A program made the translations under genes and the position numbers. From Thermogemmatispora carboxidivorans (GTDB lineage Bacteria; Chloroflexota; Ktedonobacteria; Ktedonobacterales; Ktedonobacteraceae), in the NCBI RefSeq assembly GCF_000702505.1, contig NZ_JNIM01000001.1:3472001-3536000 (forward strand): a DNA stretch of 64,000 nt, given 5' to 3'. The notes beneath the pieces were generated by a model. The model saw only the letters and a program-made list of their open reading frames with translations. It did not search any database and was not told where the DNA came from. Shown here piece after piece: positions 25,898-35,041 of the stretch; position 1 is the stretch's first letter, and each line of letters starts with the position of its first letter.

Positions 25898-26911
25898 ATG
25901 CAGAAGATAGAGCGCTTGCTGGCGATTACTCTGCTCCTGCAAGCACGCGGGAAGATGACGGCCCAGCGCCTGGCGAGCATTCTGGGAGTCTCAGCACGCA
26001 CCATCTATCGCGACATCGATGCCCTGTCGCTTGCGCACGTCCCCATTGCGATGGATTACGGCCCGGGGGGCGGTTACTATCTTACAGGCAACTACCATTT
26101 CGATGCGACCCTCTTTACGCGCGAGGAAGCGGTTTCGCTGGTGCTCGGCGTGGACATGGCCGGCAACTATAGCCTCTTTGCCGACGACGATGGCCTACAC
26201 CGGGCCTTGTTTAAACTGGAGGCCGCCCTGCCGGAGGAGTATCGCGCCGATATTAAGGCGGCCCGCGAGCATATCTTGTTTGATACGACGGCCTGGGATG
26301 GCGATGGGACAACGAGCGCATTTTTGGAAACGATTCGTCATGCGGTGCTGACCGGGCGCCGTCTCGATCTGCTTTATCCCTGGACGACCCGCCAGGCGAT
26401 GCCAGCACTGCGCTGGCTACGGGTCGATCCCTATGGCCTGGTCTATAAGGGGCTGACCTCACGTCAGATGCGCACCGGTGTCTGGTACCTGGTGGCCTTC
26501 TGCCACGCAAGTCAGCAGGTTGAGACCTTCCGCGTCGGCTATATTCAGGATCTGCGTGTTCGCCAGGAGCGGATTCAGCCACCACCGGATTTTGATTTGC
26601 AGACCTACTGGAAGGAGGCACGGGGCCATCTGGCCGAGGCTGAGCAGCCGCTGACGGTAACTTTGCGCGTTAAGGCAGCGGCACGCTACCGCTTACGCGG
26701 TAACTATACGGTGCTACGGGAGGAGGCTGATGGCAGTGTGCTGGTACGTGTGCCACAGGAGTCGCTACAGGAGGCTGTCGCTTACGTGCTCTCTCTTGGC
26801 AGCGAGGCCGTGGTGCTCAGTCCGACACGCCTGCGGGCAGCGGTGCTGACTACGGCAGAGCGGATTGCCGCGCTCTATCGCGAGGAGGTGAAGGACGCTT
26901 CGAATTTTTAG
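25898..26911 (+). CDS. HTH and WYL-domain transcriptional regulator
   Basis: The 337-residue protein opens with a winged HTH of the YafY/DeoR-like type (MTAQRLASILGVSARTIYRDIDAL, residues about 20-43). A WYL ligand-binding domain around residues 140-230 carries the YGLVYKG and RTGVWYLVAFC segments, and a C-terminal WCX-like part follows. WYL proteins sense small ligands or nucleic acids and repress or activate neighbours. It is divergent from the ABC exporter pair with a palindrome between them, so it probably controls the exporter and itself. The chosen ATG lacks a ribosome site but matches a leaderless start. Confidence 0.9.
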   Translation: MQKIERLLAITLLLQARGKMTAQRLASILGVSARTIYRDIDALSLAHVPIAMDYGPGGGYYLTGNYHFDATLFTREEAVSLVLGVDMAGNYSLFADDDGLHRALFKLEAALPEEYRADIKAAREHILFDTTAWDGDGTTSAFLETIRHAVLTGRRLDLLYPWTTRQAMPALRWLRVDPYGLVYKGLTSRQMRTGVWYLVAFCHASQQVETFRVGYIQDLRVRQERIQPPPDFDLQTYWKEARGHLAEAEQPLTVTLRVKAAARYRLRGNYTVLREEADGSVLVRVPQESLQEAVAYVLSLGSEAVVLSPTRLRAAVLTTAERIAALYREEVKDASNF

Positions 26912-26948
26912 CTGCTCGATCGATCGGCTGGCAGCTCAGCCCGTCTAC

Positions 26949-26979
26949 CTGGCAGGCCGCTTCCTCTCCGGCCTGTCAG
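26949..26979. terminator. hairpin between convergent WYL and sigma-factor genes
   Basis: CTGGCAGGCC and GGCCTGTCAG form a 10-bp stem (one G-U pair) with an 11-base loop, overlapping the last codon of the sigma-factor gene. No U-run. Confidence 0.45.
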
Positions 26980-27608
26980 GAGGGGGTGCCGGCTCGTACC
27001 TGTCCGCTGAGGGAGGCACGCAAGAGAGGCTTGGAACGCTGGAAATAGGTCTTGGCCGTGGCTTCGGGCATGCTGAGCGCCTGCCCTATCTCGGCAAAGC
27101 TCAGCTGGGCTGTGTAGCGCAGCAGCACAACCGCCCGAAAACGGGGCGGCAAACTGTGAATGGCCTCCAGGAGCAAGCGCCGGAGATCATGACGCTCGGC
27201 CAGCTCTTCGGGTAGGGGACGCCCGTCCGCGATGCTCTCCACGGCAACAGGTAGCTCTTCCCCTTCCTCTCCCCCACTCTCTAGCTCGGAAAAGGTCACC
27301 GCCCGCTTCCTCCTCAGCTCGTCAAGACAGCGGTTGCGCGCGACTTGAAAGAGCCAGGGCTTGAGAGGGACGCCCAAATGGAGGCCAGGCAGCGAGAGAT
27401 AGAGCTGAAGTAGCACTTGCTGTAAAATATCACAGGCTTGATCGTAATCGCCTAGAAAGTGACAAATGAAGCTGAAGAGCGGGCCACTGTAGCGCTGGAC
27501 GAGCGCTTCAAAGGCTTTTTCGTCTCCCTCCAGAGCACGCTGGGCCAGGTGGCCATCGCTTCCACGCTTTCCTCGCCAGAGGCTCTCTTGTTGCTGGTCT
27601 ATTTGCAT
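26976..27608 (-). CDS. ECF-type RNA polymerase sigma factor
   Basis: The 210-residue protein has region 2 (ALVQRYSGPLFSFICHFLGD, then ACDILQQVLLQLYLSL and PWLFQVARNRCLDELRRK) and region 4 (LPPRFRAVVLLRYTAQLSFAEIGQALSMPEATAK with its HTH). An acidic linker of about 45 residues joins them. Such sigma factors direct RNA polymerase to stress or envelope promoters. Start at MQIDQQQ. No classic anti-sigma gene is adjacent; the small upstream gene on the same strand is a candidate partner. Confidence 0.92.
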   Translation of the reverse strand: MQIDQQQESLWRGKRGSDGHLAQRALEGDEKAFEALVQRYSGPLFSFICHFLGDYDQACDILQQVLLQLYLSLPGLHLGVPLKPWLFQVARNRCLDELRRKRAVTFSELESGGEEGEELPVAVESIADGRPLPEELAERHDLRRLLLEAIHSLPPRFRAVVLLRYTAQLSFAEIGQALSMPEATAKTYFQRSKPLLRASLSGQVRAGTPS

Positions 27609-27783
27609 ACACCATTGCCTCGCTTTCGTTCTTCCTGCTAAACAGGGTAGCCTCTCCTGCCAGAGATGACAAGCGCCGCAGCAGCGGATAAGCTCCACTG
27701 TAGGTTTCTCTAAGCAGAAACTAACCTTTGCCGGCTCAGCTTATCCCCCTGATCTGCCCGCTCCGCAGCAGGACCACCCAGGG

Positions 27784-28125
27784 CTAGGAACGCTCGCCCT
27801 TCTCTTTCGTCTGCCCGCCACGGCGCCCCGGCGCCAGTTCGGTGAGCAGAGCGGCTAGCTCCGGTAAACGCTGCTCTTCGAAGGCAATATCAGCCCCTGC
27901 CGGATAGGCCTTTAAGGCCGCTAGCAGGACGAGGGCCAGGGCCTCGTTGTCAAGCCGCAGCTGCTGCACTTCGCTCGCGTCACTCTCCCCGTCCCAGTAA
28001 CGGAGATAGCCTAGCCGCTGCTCGTAGTGCTCCAGTCGATCGAGCAGATGAATCAGACTCCATTGCAGGGTAAGGCCGTCCCGCTTCGCCGCTTGCACCA
28101 GCCTGCTGAGAAGTGATAAGTTCAT
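27784..28125 (-). CDS. small protein upstream of the sigma-factor gene, unknown function
   Basis: The 113-residue protein is largely helical by eye, with a leucine-rich opening (LSLLSRLVQAAKRDG) and an Ala/Leu-rich helix in the middle (ALALVLLAALKAYPAG). No membrane helix or zinc motif is clear. A strong AAGGAGG ribosome site precedes the ATG. It lies 175 bases before the sigma-factor gene on the same strand and could be co-transcribed. I recognise no family; an anti-sigma or adaptor role is only a guess from position. Confidence 0.65.
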   Translation of the reverse strand: MNLSLLSRLVQAAKRDGLTLQWSLIHLLDRLEHYEQRLGYLRYWDGESDASEVQQLRLDNEALALVLLAALKAYPAGADIAFEEQRLPELAALLTELAPGRRGGQTKEKGERS

Positions 28126-28348
28126 GTTCCCTCCTTTCTCTCTATTTCTCTGGCTGTTTCGTTTATACTAATCTTTTCTTTTATGCAGTATATTCTTAAT
28201 CAGCATCTGATGCAAGCAAACAGACAGTACGAGCAAAGACCGATCGGCCAGGGAAGAGCTTTCCGGCTGGGTGCGCGCTCCAGAACTCCTAGCGACTGCA
28301 ACTTTTCTCTCCGCTCCCACGTCTAACTCTAGCGGAAGGAAGAGAAGA

Positions 28349-28406
28349 ACCTGAAAGGATTAAACCGACTCTCCTGGATATACCTCTCTCCAGGCGCCTT
28401 TCAGGT
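28349..28406 (+). other. nested hairpin upstream of the MprF-like gene
   Basis: ACCTGAAAGG/CCTTTCAGGT (10 bp) encloses CCTGG/CCAGG (28373-28377/28390-28394) with an AT-rich loop. It ends about 100 bases before the MprF-like start, so it may be a leader structure or a terminator. The rest of 28126-28507 shows nothing clear. Confidence 0.45.
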
Positions 28407-28507
28407 GGCTTACAGCTGGCCAGCATGGAAGCGGCCTGCTTTAGTTTTTCATGCAGAACAGGCAAATCGATCGCTCAGTCTAGAAGAGAAGTTGAAGAAG
28501 GAAGGTT

Positions 28508-30268
28508 ATGTTAGGGGTTGTTTTTCCTCGCCGCATCGCTGCTCGCCGACAGCTTCGCCGCCTGAGTCGCCTGGGGATTGTCGCGGTGATTGGTCTGGTA
28601 GGGTTGGTTGACATGCTTTCTCTCTTTATGCCCGCTTTGGCCGCCTGGGATATTCTTCCCAATGCCTGGCTGGGTGCGTTCCCGGTCTCTCATCCGCACA
28701 TCCATCCTTTGACGGCGGTGATAGGCTTCTTTCTGCTGATGCTCTCCTATGGTCTGGCGCGCGGCAAGCGCCAGGCCTGGCTGGTTACCCTGGTCTTGCT
28801 TCTGCTCTCGGCCTTATTGCTCCATCACCCTCATGGAGGCTTGTCGCTTCCTTCCCTCGTGGTTCTGGGGCTGACCGCGCTCTTGGGTTGCTGCTCCCCT
28901 CTCTTCCAGGCTCGTAGTGACCCTCCTTCGATCTTCCGCGGCTATCTGGCGCTGGCCCTGGGGTTGGGCATCGTCTTTTTCTATACGCTCGGCGGCTTCC
29001 TGACCCTCTACAGCGATTTCGAGCCGTTGATCGACCGCTGGGGCCTGGAAACGGTCCTTTTGGGGCTGCTGAGCCGTGCTCATCTCCATGTCCCTCGTGG
29101 GACGCCGGCTTTTCTTTTTGCGCGTGCGCTTCCGCTGCTGTGCATGAGTGCTGTGGGCTATGGGATGTGGCAGATTTTTCGCCCGGTGGCGGTGGCTTTG
29201 CTCTCGGAGAGCGAGGAACGCCAGCGCGTTGAGGAACTGGTCCGTCTCTACGGGCAGAATTCGATTTCCTATCATTTGCTGGTCGGTGAGAAGTCCTTTT
29301 TCTTTGGGGACTCAGGCCGGGCGGTGATTGGTTTTGTGCTCCAGGGAACGACGGCGGTGGTGGCCGGTGATCCTGTGGGGCCAGAGGCCGAGTTGCCTGA
29401 GCTGATCCGGCAGTTTTTGGCTTTCTGCGAACGCCAGGATTGGACACCAGTCTTCTGGCAGGTGCGGGCCGAGCTGGCCCCTTATTATCGCGCCGCCGGT
29501 CTGCATTTGCTGAAGATCGGTGAGGATGCCATTGTTGAGTTGCCCTTCTTTTCGCTTCAGGGCGGCGCGATGGCCAACCTGCGGACGAGTGCGCGCCGCG
29601 CTGAAAAGGCCGGGTTGACGGTGGTCTTCTATGAGGGACGTGTGACTTCCTCTGAGCATGTGACGCAAATGACCCGGATCTCCCGCGAGTGGCTCCAGCA
29701 GAAAGGCGGCACGGAGATGGGCTTTAGCATGAGCCGTTTCCATCCTTTTGAGACGTCCCCTCAGCTCTATGCCCTGGCCGTCGATCAAGCAGAGACAGTT
29801 CAGGCCTTTGTCTCCTTTGTGCCAATCTATGGACGCCGGGGCTGGGCCTTAGATCTGATGCGCCGCTCTTCTCAAGCGGTTCCTGGCACTATGGAGTTGC
29901 TACTGACGCGCTCGCTCTTTTTCCTGAAGGAGCAGGGGGCAGAGGTTGTCAGCCTGGGACTGGCCCCCTTGAGCAACTGCAATCAGGAGGAGGATGAGAC
30001 GCTGCTGACAGCGAGCATCAGTTTCCTGACCGGGCGCCTCTCTGGCCTGACCGGTGGCCCCTCACTCCTGGCCTTTAAGAAGAAGTTCCAACCGCGCTGG
30101 GAGAGTCGCTATCTGGTCTATCCAGAGACGCTGAGTCTGCCTAAGGTGGGGCTGGCGCTCTACCGCGTCCATCAGCACGATGGCTCGCTGATGCTGGCTC
30201 TTCTGCGCTCGTTGCGTCCACACCTGCGCCCGCAAGGGGTGCCAGCCCTGAAACGCGGCAGCGCTTGA
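28508..30268 (+). CDS. MprF/DUF2156-type aminoacyl-phosphatidylglycerol synthetase-like protein
   Basis: The 586-residue protein has a membrane part of about six to seven helices (residues 20-240) and a C-terminal DUF2156 domain made of two GNAT-like folds, as in MprF. Typical blocks are SYHLLVGEKSFFF, VVAGDPVGP, ANLRTSARRAEKAGL and LLAFKKKFQPRWESRYLVYP. MprF transfers lysine or alanine from aminoacyl-tRNA to phosphatidylglycerol, lowering surface negative charge. The flippase part is shorter than in Staphylococcus MprF. The amino acid used cannot be told. A GAAGGAAGG ribosome site fits the start. Confidence 0.9.
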   Translation: MLGVVFPRRIAARRQLRRLSRLGIVAVIGLVGLVDMLSLFMPALAAWDILPNAWLGAFPVSHPHIHPLTAVIGFFLLMLSYGLARGKRQAWLVTLVLLLLSALLLHHPHGGLSLPSLVVLGLTALLGCCSPLFQARSDPPSIFRGYLALALGLGIVFFYTLGGFLTLYSDFEPLIDRWGLETVLLGLLSRAHLHVPRGTPAFLFARALPLLCMSAVGYGMWQIFRPVAVALLSESEERQRVEELVRLYGQNSISYHLLVGEKSFFFGDSGRAVIGFVLQGTTAVVAGDPVGPEAELPELIRQFLAFCERQDWTPVFWQVRAELAPYYRAAGLHLLKIGEDAIVELPFFSLQGGAMANLRTSARRAEKAGLTVVFYEGRVTSSEHVTQMTRISREWLQQKGGTEMGFSMSRFHPFETSPQLYALAVDQAETVQAFVSFVPIYGRRGWALDLMRRSSQAVPGTMELLLTRSLFFLKEQGAEVVSLGLAPLSNCNQEEDETLLTASISFLTGRLSGLTGGPSLLAFKKKFQPRWESRYLVYPETLSLPKVGLALYRVHQHDGSLMLALLRSLRPHLRPQGVPALKRGSA

Positions 30269-30350
30269 GCAGCCTCTTACGCTGGCTGGCCTCCCTCTCA
30301 GGAGATCAGTTCTGGAGAGAGCGCCAGCAGCGCAGGGCCGTGGAGCAGTG

Positions 30351-30406
30351 AGCTGGTTGAGGAGAGGAGAGGAGAGGCTCCAAGGTTTGTCAACCCTCAA
30401 CCAGCT
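30351..30406. terminator. long inverted repeat between convergent genes
   Basis: AGCTGGTTGAGG and CCTCAACCAGCT are perfect 12-bp complements separated by 32 bases that include a (GGAGA)3 purine tract. It lies between the convergent MprF-like and CtaG genes and probably terminates both. Confidence 0.55.
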
Positions 30407-30433
30407 TGCTGCCAGGTCGCGCGCCCGCGCTGG

Positions 30434-31351
30434 TCACTCCGAGGATGTCGAGCCAGGCGCCGGCGCTGGCTGCTGCTTTTCTGACCAGGCTTGCTTGTGC
30501 TCTTCCGCCTCATATACCTGCTGCAGCTGCTGATCACGTATCCTGGCTTTCTCTTCAAGGGCGGCCAGCCAGCGAAAGAAGAGCGGTGTCATGACGATCA
30601 GGTCTACGAGGCCCGGCACGAGTAACATGGCCCCAGCCGCTTCCTGGTCGCTGAGTGGGGCCATGCGTGGATGCGGCTGTCGGGCATAGATGGGGTAGAA
30701 GATGGCTCCCGAGAAGACCAGCAGGAAGGCAAAGATATCAATTGGCTGGCCATCGAGAAAGGCGTAGAGCATCTGGGCCGGGTAGCTGAGACGTCGCTTT
30801 TCGTCTACAGGACCGAGCAGCGGCCACCAGTTGAGGCAGGCTAGCAGCAAGAGGAAGATCAGGGCGAGATCATAGAGTAGGGCTTGCTCGCTGGTTATGA
30901 GATAGAGCGGCGGCAGATGCCAGAGAAGGAAGAAGCCGTTATAGAGGAGAGAGGCAGGAAAGGGGCGCGTCAGCCAGCGCAGCAGAGCAGGCCCGTTGGT
31001 CCGCTCCTGACTCTCGCGCAAGTGGAGCCGCCCAACCAGAGCAGTCGGCAGCGCGAGCAAAAGGAGAGGGGCGCAGATGGTGCTCAGGACGATCACCTGC
31101 AGCATATGCATGAGAAAGAGCTGGTTCCGGGCCAGGCGATCGATGGGAGTCACCAGCACCACGAGCATGGCGACAATGGCGAAGAGGAAGGCCAGCAGGC
31201 GCCAGCGCGCCTGGCCGGGGTGCTCCTCGGGCTGAGGTTGGGGCTGCCGCAGCTCCCGCCAGAGAGCTGGCAAGTAGCCCAGGCAGAGCAGCAGTGCAGC
31301 AATGAGCGCTGCCATGTGCCCCTGCTCAAGCAGAGTAATGATCGCTTGCAT
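30434..31351 (-). CDS. CtaG-type cytochrome c oxidase assembly membrane protein
   Basis: The 305-residue protein has about seven membrane helices and the caa3_CtaG (Bacillus type) pattern: FLMHMLQVIVLSTICAPLLLL in the middle, FFLLWHLPPLYL, and YAFLDGQPIDIFAFLLVFSG. In Bacillus, CtaG is needed for active cytochrome caa3 oxidase, probably in copper delivery. Histidine and methionine residues in the HML region fit metal handling. No oxidase subunit gene is in the window. It is divergent from thiL. Confidence 0.85.
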   Translation of the reverse strand: MQAIITLLEQGHMAALIAALLLCLGYLPALWRELRQPQPQPEEHPGQARWRLLAFLFAIVAMLVVLVTPIDRLARNQLFLMHMLQVIVLSTICAPLLLLALPTALVGRLHLRESQERTNGPALLRWLTRPFPASLLYNGFFLLWHLPPLYLITSEQALLYDLALIFLLLLACLNWWPLLGPVDEKRRLSYPAQMLYAFLDGQPIDIFAFLLVFSGAIFYPIYARQPHPRMAPLSDQEAAGAMLLVPGLVDLIVMTPLFFRWLAALEEKARIRDQQLQQVYEAEEHKQAWSEKQQPAPAPGSTSSE

Positions 31352-31575
31352 AAGCTGTCTCTCCGTGCGGTAAGGCTGTAAAATAGAATAGCTGTTCTCT
31401 ACCAGAGACTATAGCGCATCCTGGCCAGAGAGCGTACGCTCTCTCTCTTCTGCTGCCTGAGCTGCCTGTCAGGTTGCTGCCATTCTCGCTCGCTAGCGGT
31501 ATCGGTAGCAGGGGAAGAGAGGAGCAGCGACAGACAACTGATGAACAGAGAGAAGCCTGGAGGTACTGCTCAGCG

Positions 31576-32610
31576 ATGTCCGCTGCGTCCTGGAGCGAAT
31601 TTGAGTTGATTGCCCGTCTAACTGCCGGCCTACCCTTGGGCGAGGAGGTGGTCGTTGGCGTTGGAGACGATTGCGCCGTCCTCGATCTTGGTGGTTCGCG
31701 ACTCTTACTGTTGACCTGCGATAGCCAGGTCGAGGGAGTGCATTTTACGCTGCGCACTTCCTCGCCGGAGGAGGTCGGGCACAAGGCCCTGGCCATCAAT
31801 CTCAGCGATATCGCGGCAATGGGTGGTGAGCCGCGCTATGCCCTGGTCTCTTTGCATGTGCCGCGCCATTGCCCGCTGGAGGTCCTGGAGGGTCTCTATG
31901 CCGGCCTGCGCCAGGAGGCGACTGCCGCTCGGACCTTGATTGTCGGCGGCAACGTTAGCGGCACCGGGGCTGCGGAGACGCTGGCGCTCGATATCACCTT
32001 ACTTGGAGAGAGCGAGCGCGGGCGGGTACTGACCCGCGCCGGCGCCCGCGCTGGCGATACGATCTTCGTGACCGGGTCGCCAGGCGATTCGGCGGCTGGC
32101 CTGTATTCGCTGCTCGATCCAGACCATCCTTATCCTCCGGCGGCCTGCGAGCGGCTACGCGCCGCCCATCGTGTGCCGAAACCTCGCCTGGCCGAGGGGC
32201 GCCTGCTGAGTCAGCTCGGCCCCCAGATTGTAACGGCCCTTATCGATGTGAGCGATGGTCTGAGCGGCGATCTGGGCCATATTTGTGAGCGCAGCGGCGT
32301 GGGAGCCTGCATCGAGGTAGCACGCCTGCCCATCTCAGCGGAGCTACGAGCGCTGGCCGCGACCCTGGGGCGGGACCCGCTTGCCTGGGTACTGCATGGC
32401 GGCGAGGACTATGAGCTCCTCTTTACGGTCGCGCCGGGCTACGAGGAGGCTGTCCAGGCTCGTTTCGCCGCCGCGGGCGCGGCTCCCATCACCCCCATCG
32501 GCCAGGTTACGGAGGCAGCCAGCGGCCTCCGCCTGCGCTGGCCAGACGGGCGGGAGGAGCCGCTGCCAGTACAGAGTTGGGATCACTTCGCCTCGCCCGG
32601 CCAGCACTAG
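31576..32610 (+). CDS. thiL: thiamine-monophosphate kinase
   Basis: ThiL phosphorylates thiamine monophosphate to thiamine diphosphate, the active cofactor. The 344-residue AIR-synthase-like kinase has GVGDDCAVLDL, the DSQVEGVHF motif, AINLSDIAAMGGEPRYALVSL, DVSDGLSGDLGHI and the late HGGEDYELLFTV, all expected. Start set at MSAASWSEFELI, where an aligned family start lies; an upstream GGAGGT supports it loosely. Its stop codon abuts the stop of convergent thiE without a spare base. Confidence 0.95.
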   Translation: MSAASWSEFELIARLTAGLPLGEEVVVGVGDDCAVLDLGGSRLLLLTCDSQVEGVHFTLRTSSPEEVGHKALAINLSDIAAMGGEPRYALVSLHVPRHCPLEVLEGLYAGLRQEATAARTLIVGGNVSGTGAAETLALDITLLGESERGRVLTRAGARAGDTIFVTGSPGDSAAGLYSLLDPDHPYPPAACERLRAAHRVPKPRLAEGRLLSQLGPQIVTALIDVSDGLSGDLGHICERSGVGACIEVARLPISAELRALAATLGRDPLAWVLHGGEDYELLFTVAPGYEEAVQARFAAAGAAPITPIGQVTEAASGLRLRWPDGREEPLPVQSWDHFASPGQH

Positions 32611-33309
32611 CTAGGTCGCTTCCCCGCTCAGGCCCGCCGCAGCTCGCGCTGTCTTGACCTGCTCGGCGATAGCCCGCGCGGCAGCGGCGATGTCCTCAGC
32701 GGCGACAACGGCAGTGATTACGGCAACGCCACAGGCACCCGCCGCTATGACTTCTGGAGCCTTGGCCGCCGTAATTCCGCCAATGGCAACCAGCGGCACT
32801 CGATAGCGGGCGCCAATCGCTCGCAGCAGCTCTGGGCCGATGGCCGGGCCAGCATCGGCCTTGCCGCGCGTTGGATAGATCGGGCCCACACCCAGGTAGT
32901 CCGCTCCTTGCGCTACCGCTTGCGCGGCCTCTTCGAGACTGCCCGCCGAGACGCCGAGGATGCGCCCGGGGCCGAGCAACTTGCGCGCCAGGGCGGCAGG
33001 CATGTCATCCTGCCCCACGTGAGCGCCGTCGGCCTCCACCGCCAGAGCCACATCAATACGGTCGTTGACAATCAGCAAAGCTCCATGACGACGGGTCAGC
33101 TCGCGCAACGCCAGGCCCTCCTCGACCAGAGTGCGCGTGGTTGCCTGCTTATCGCGCAGTTGGATAATCGTGGCTCCACCAGCCAGGGCCGCCGTGGCCA
33201 CGGTCAGCATGTCACGCCCCCGCGACCACTGGCGATCGGTCAGGACGTGCAAGGCGAGGCGCGGAACCAGCTCTTCGCTCGTCAAGCCACAGGGGAATAG
33301 CTCCGCCAT
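32611..33309 (-). CDS. thiE: thiamine-phosphate synthase
   Basis: ThiE couples HMP pyrophosphate with thiazole phosphate to give thiamine monophosphate. The 232-residue TIM-barrel has IIQLRDKQATTRTLVEEG, LIVNDRIDVALAVEADGAHV with GQDDMP, the DYLGVGPIYPT loop, and VALVAIGGI-type phosphate-binding sequence (VPLVAIGGITAAKAPEVI). Its ATG overlaps the stop of thiM in TGATG, so the genes are translationally coupled. It is the last gene of the tenA-thiD-thiM-thiE run. Confidence 0.96.
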   Translation of the reverse strand: MAELFPCGLTSEELVPRLALHVLTDRQWSRGRDMLTVATAALAGGATIIQLRDKQATTRTLVEEGLALRELTRRHGALLIVNDRIDVALAVEADGAHVGQDDMPAALARKLLGPGRILGVSAGSLEEAAQAVAQGADYLGVGPIYPTRGKADAGPAIGPELLRAIGARYRVPLVAIGGITAAKAPEVIAAGACGVAVITAVVAAEDIAAAARAIAEQVKTARAAAGLSGEAT

Positions 33310-34145
33310 CAGCCGATCACCTTCACTTTCTGTCCACGACGGATGGTCTCCTCGTCAAGAGCGGCAATGGCATCGATCAGGTGAGAGCGGAAGGTACCTG
33401 GGCCAGCTGCCTTCTGAGCAGCCAACTCACCAGCCAGGCCCAGGGCGACGAGAGCGGCGATGCTGGCCTTCCAGGCATCCGCTTCGACGGCAAGAAAGGC
33501 CGCTACCAGAGCGGTGGCCATGCAGCCGCTACCGGTGATACTGGCAAGCCGGGGATGGCCGTTGTCGACGTAGGCCAGGCGCCGACCATCGCTGATGATG
33601 TCGCGCGCTCCAGTGATTGTCACGCAACAGTTAAACTGGCGCGCCGCCCGCTGGGCGACGCTTTCCCGCTCCTCGGATAGCGAGATCGACTCGACGCCGC
33701 GCGTTTCGCCCTCCACACCCAGCAAGGCCCCGATCTCGGAGGCGTTGCCGCGCAGAGCCGCAATGCGCAGCTCCCGCAGCAAGCGCAGGGCGCTCTCGGT
33801 GCGCAGGTGTGTGGCCCCGGCACCGACGGGATCAAGGACAATGGGGATCTGACGCTCGTTGGCTCTCCGTCCCGCCAGGAGCATGGCCTCAATCTGCTCC
33901 GGGGTGAGGGTGCCAATGTTGAGCACCAGAGCACCGGCAAGATTGACCATCTCTTCCACTTCTTCGCGCGCATGGGCCATCACTGGCAAGGCCCCTATGG
34001 CCAGCGTGACGTTGGCGGTGTCATTCATGACAACCATATTGGTAATGTGATGCACCAGAGGCTTACGGGTCCGAATGGCTCCTACCAGGGACGCCAGCCC
34101 TTCTCGCTCCTGTGCCCCGGTATATTCATCTTCTTGTCGCTGCAT
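33309..34145 (-). CDS. thiM: hydroxyethylthiazole kinase
   Basis: ThiM phosphorylates the thiazole alcohol in thiamine salvage. The 278-residue protein has HHITNMVVMNDTANVTLAIGA with PVMAHAREEVEEM, then VLDPVGAGATHLR and the anion-hole block ASITGSGCMATALVAAFLA with its catalytic cysteine. Its ATG overlaps the thiD stop in TGATG, and its own stop overlaps thiE the same way. The longer upstream reading is an artefact of the thiD region. Confidence 0.96.
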   Translation of the reverse strand: MQRQEDEYTGAQEREGLASLVGAIRTRKPLVHHITNMVVMNDTANVTLAIGALPVMAHAREEVEEMVNLAGALVLNIGTLTPEQIEAMLLAGRRANERQIPIVLDPVGAGATHLRTESALRLLRELRIAALRGNASEIGALLGVEGETRGVESISLSEERESVAQRAARQFNCCVTITGARDIISDGRRLAYVDNGHPRLASITGSGCMATALVAAFLAVEADAWKASIAALVALGLAGELAAQKAAGPGTFRSHLIDAIAALDEETIRRGQKVKVIG

Positions 34146-34972
34146 CAGCGTACCTCTTCCTTTTCCTTCTTGCTCTGCTTCCACTGCCAGAAGTGTTCGG
34201 TAGGCCCATGACCGCGCCCAAGACCTGGAGCCTGCCGAATAGCCTCGGTCACATAGCGTTTGGCTTCTGCCACGGCCTCTGCTACGGAGAGGCCCCGCGC
34301 CAGGAAGGCGGTGATGGCCGCCGAGAAGGTGCAACCGGTGCCGTGGGTATGGCGCGTCTCGATGCGCTCGGCACGCAATTCGCTGAAGCCGGTCCCGTCA
34401 AAATAGACGTCGATCGGGGCATCGAGGCGATGGCCTCCTTTGACAACCACGTGGCGCGCTCCGAGATCGTGAATGGCCCGGGCCGCCTCGCGCATCTCCT
34501 CTAGCGTCTCGATGTGCCGCCCAGTGAGCATCTCGGCCTCCGGCAGATTGGGCGTCACAACCTCCGCCAGAGGGAGCAGGACACCGCGCAGGGCCGCGAC
34601 GGCCTCGGGCTGCAGCAGCGGGTCCCCGCTTTTGGCCGCCATAACAGGATCAACAACCAGACGCAGTTTCCAGTGAGCGACGCTGCGGGCGACAACTTCA
34701 ATAATGGGGGCCGTCGCCAGCATGCCGGTCTTGGCAGCGTCGGCACCGATGTCTTCGAGCACGGCATCGATCTGGGCCTCCACCAGCTCCGGCGGCAGCT
34801 CGAAGGCGGCCCGCACTCCCAACGTGTTCTGGGCTGTGATGGCCGTGATGGCCGTGAGACCATAGACCTCCAGGGCGGCAAAGGTCTTGAGGTCGGCCTG
34901 AATGCCAGCCCCAGCGGAGGAATCCGAGCCGGCAATGGTCAACGCCCGTGGGTGTCGTTGCTCCTCACTCAT
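34145..34972 (-). CDS. thiD: hydroxymethylpyrimidine (phosphate) kinase
   Basis: ThiD phosphorylates HMP and HMP phosphate for joining by ThiE. The 275-residue ribokinase-fold protein has [45 protein letters not shown] and the anion hole [19 protein letters not shown]. It follows tenA by about 70 bases and is coupled to thiM. A short basic C-terminal tail is unlike the family core and is probably dispensable. Confidence 0.96.
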   Translation of the reverse strand: MSEEQRHPRALTIAGSDSSAGAGIQADLKTFAALEVYGLTAITAITAQNTLGVRAAFELPPELVEAQIDAVLEDIGADAAKTGMLATAPIIEVVARSVAHWKLRLVVDPVMAAKSGDPLLQPEAVAALRGVLLPLAEVVTPNLPEAEMLTGRHIETLEEMREAARAIHDLGARHVVVKGGHRLDAPIDVYFDGTGFSELRAERIETRHTHGTGCTFSAAITAFLARGLSVAEAVAEAKRYVTEAIRQAPGLGRGHGPTEHFWQWKQSKKEKEEVR

Positions 34973-35041
34973 AATCTCCCTCGCGCTTCTTTTGTCTTGA
35001 TCATGCTTTCATACTCCGAAGGCACTCTCTGCCGTTAGCGC

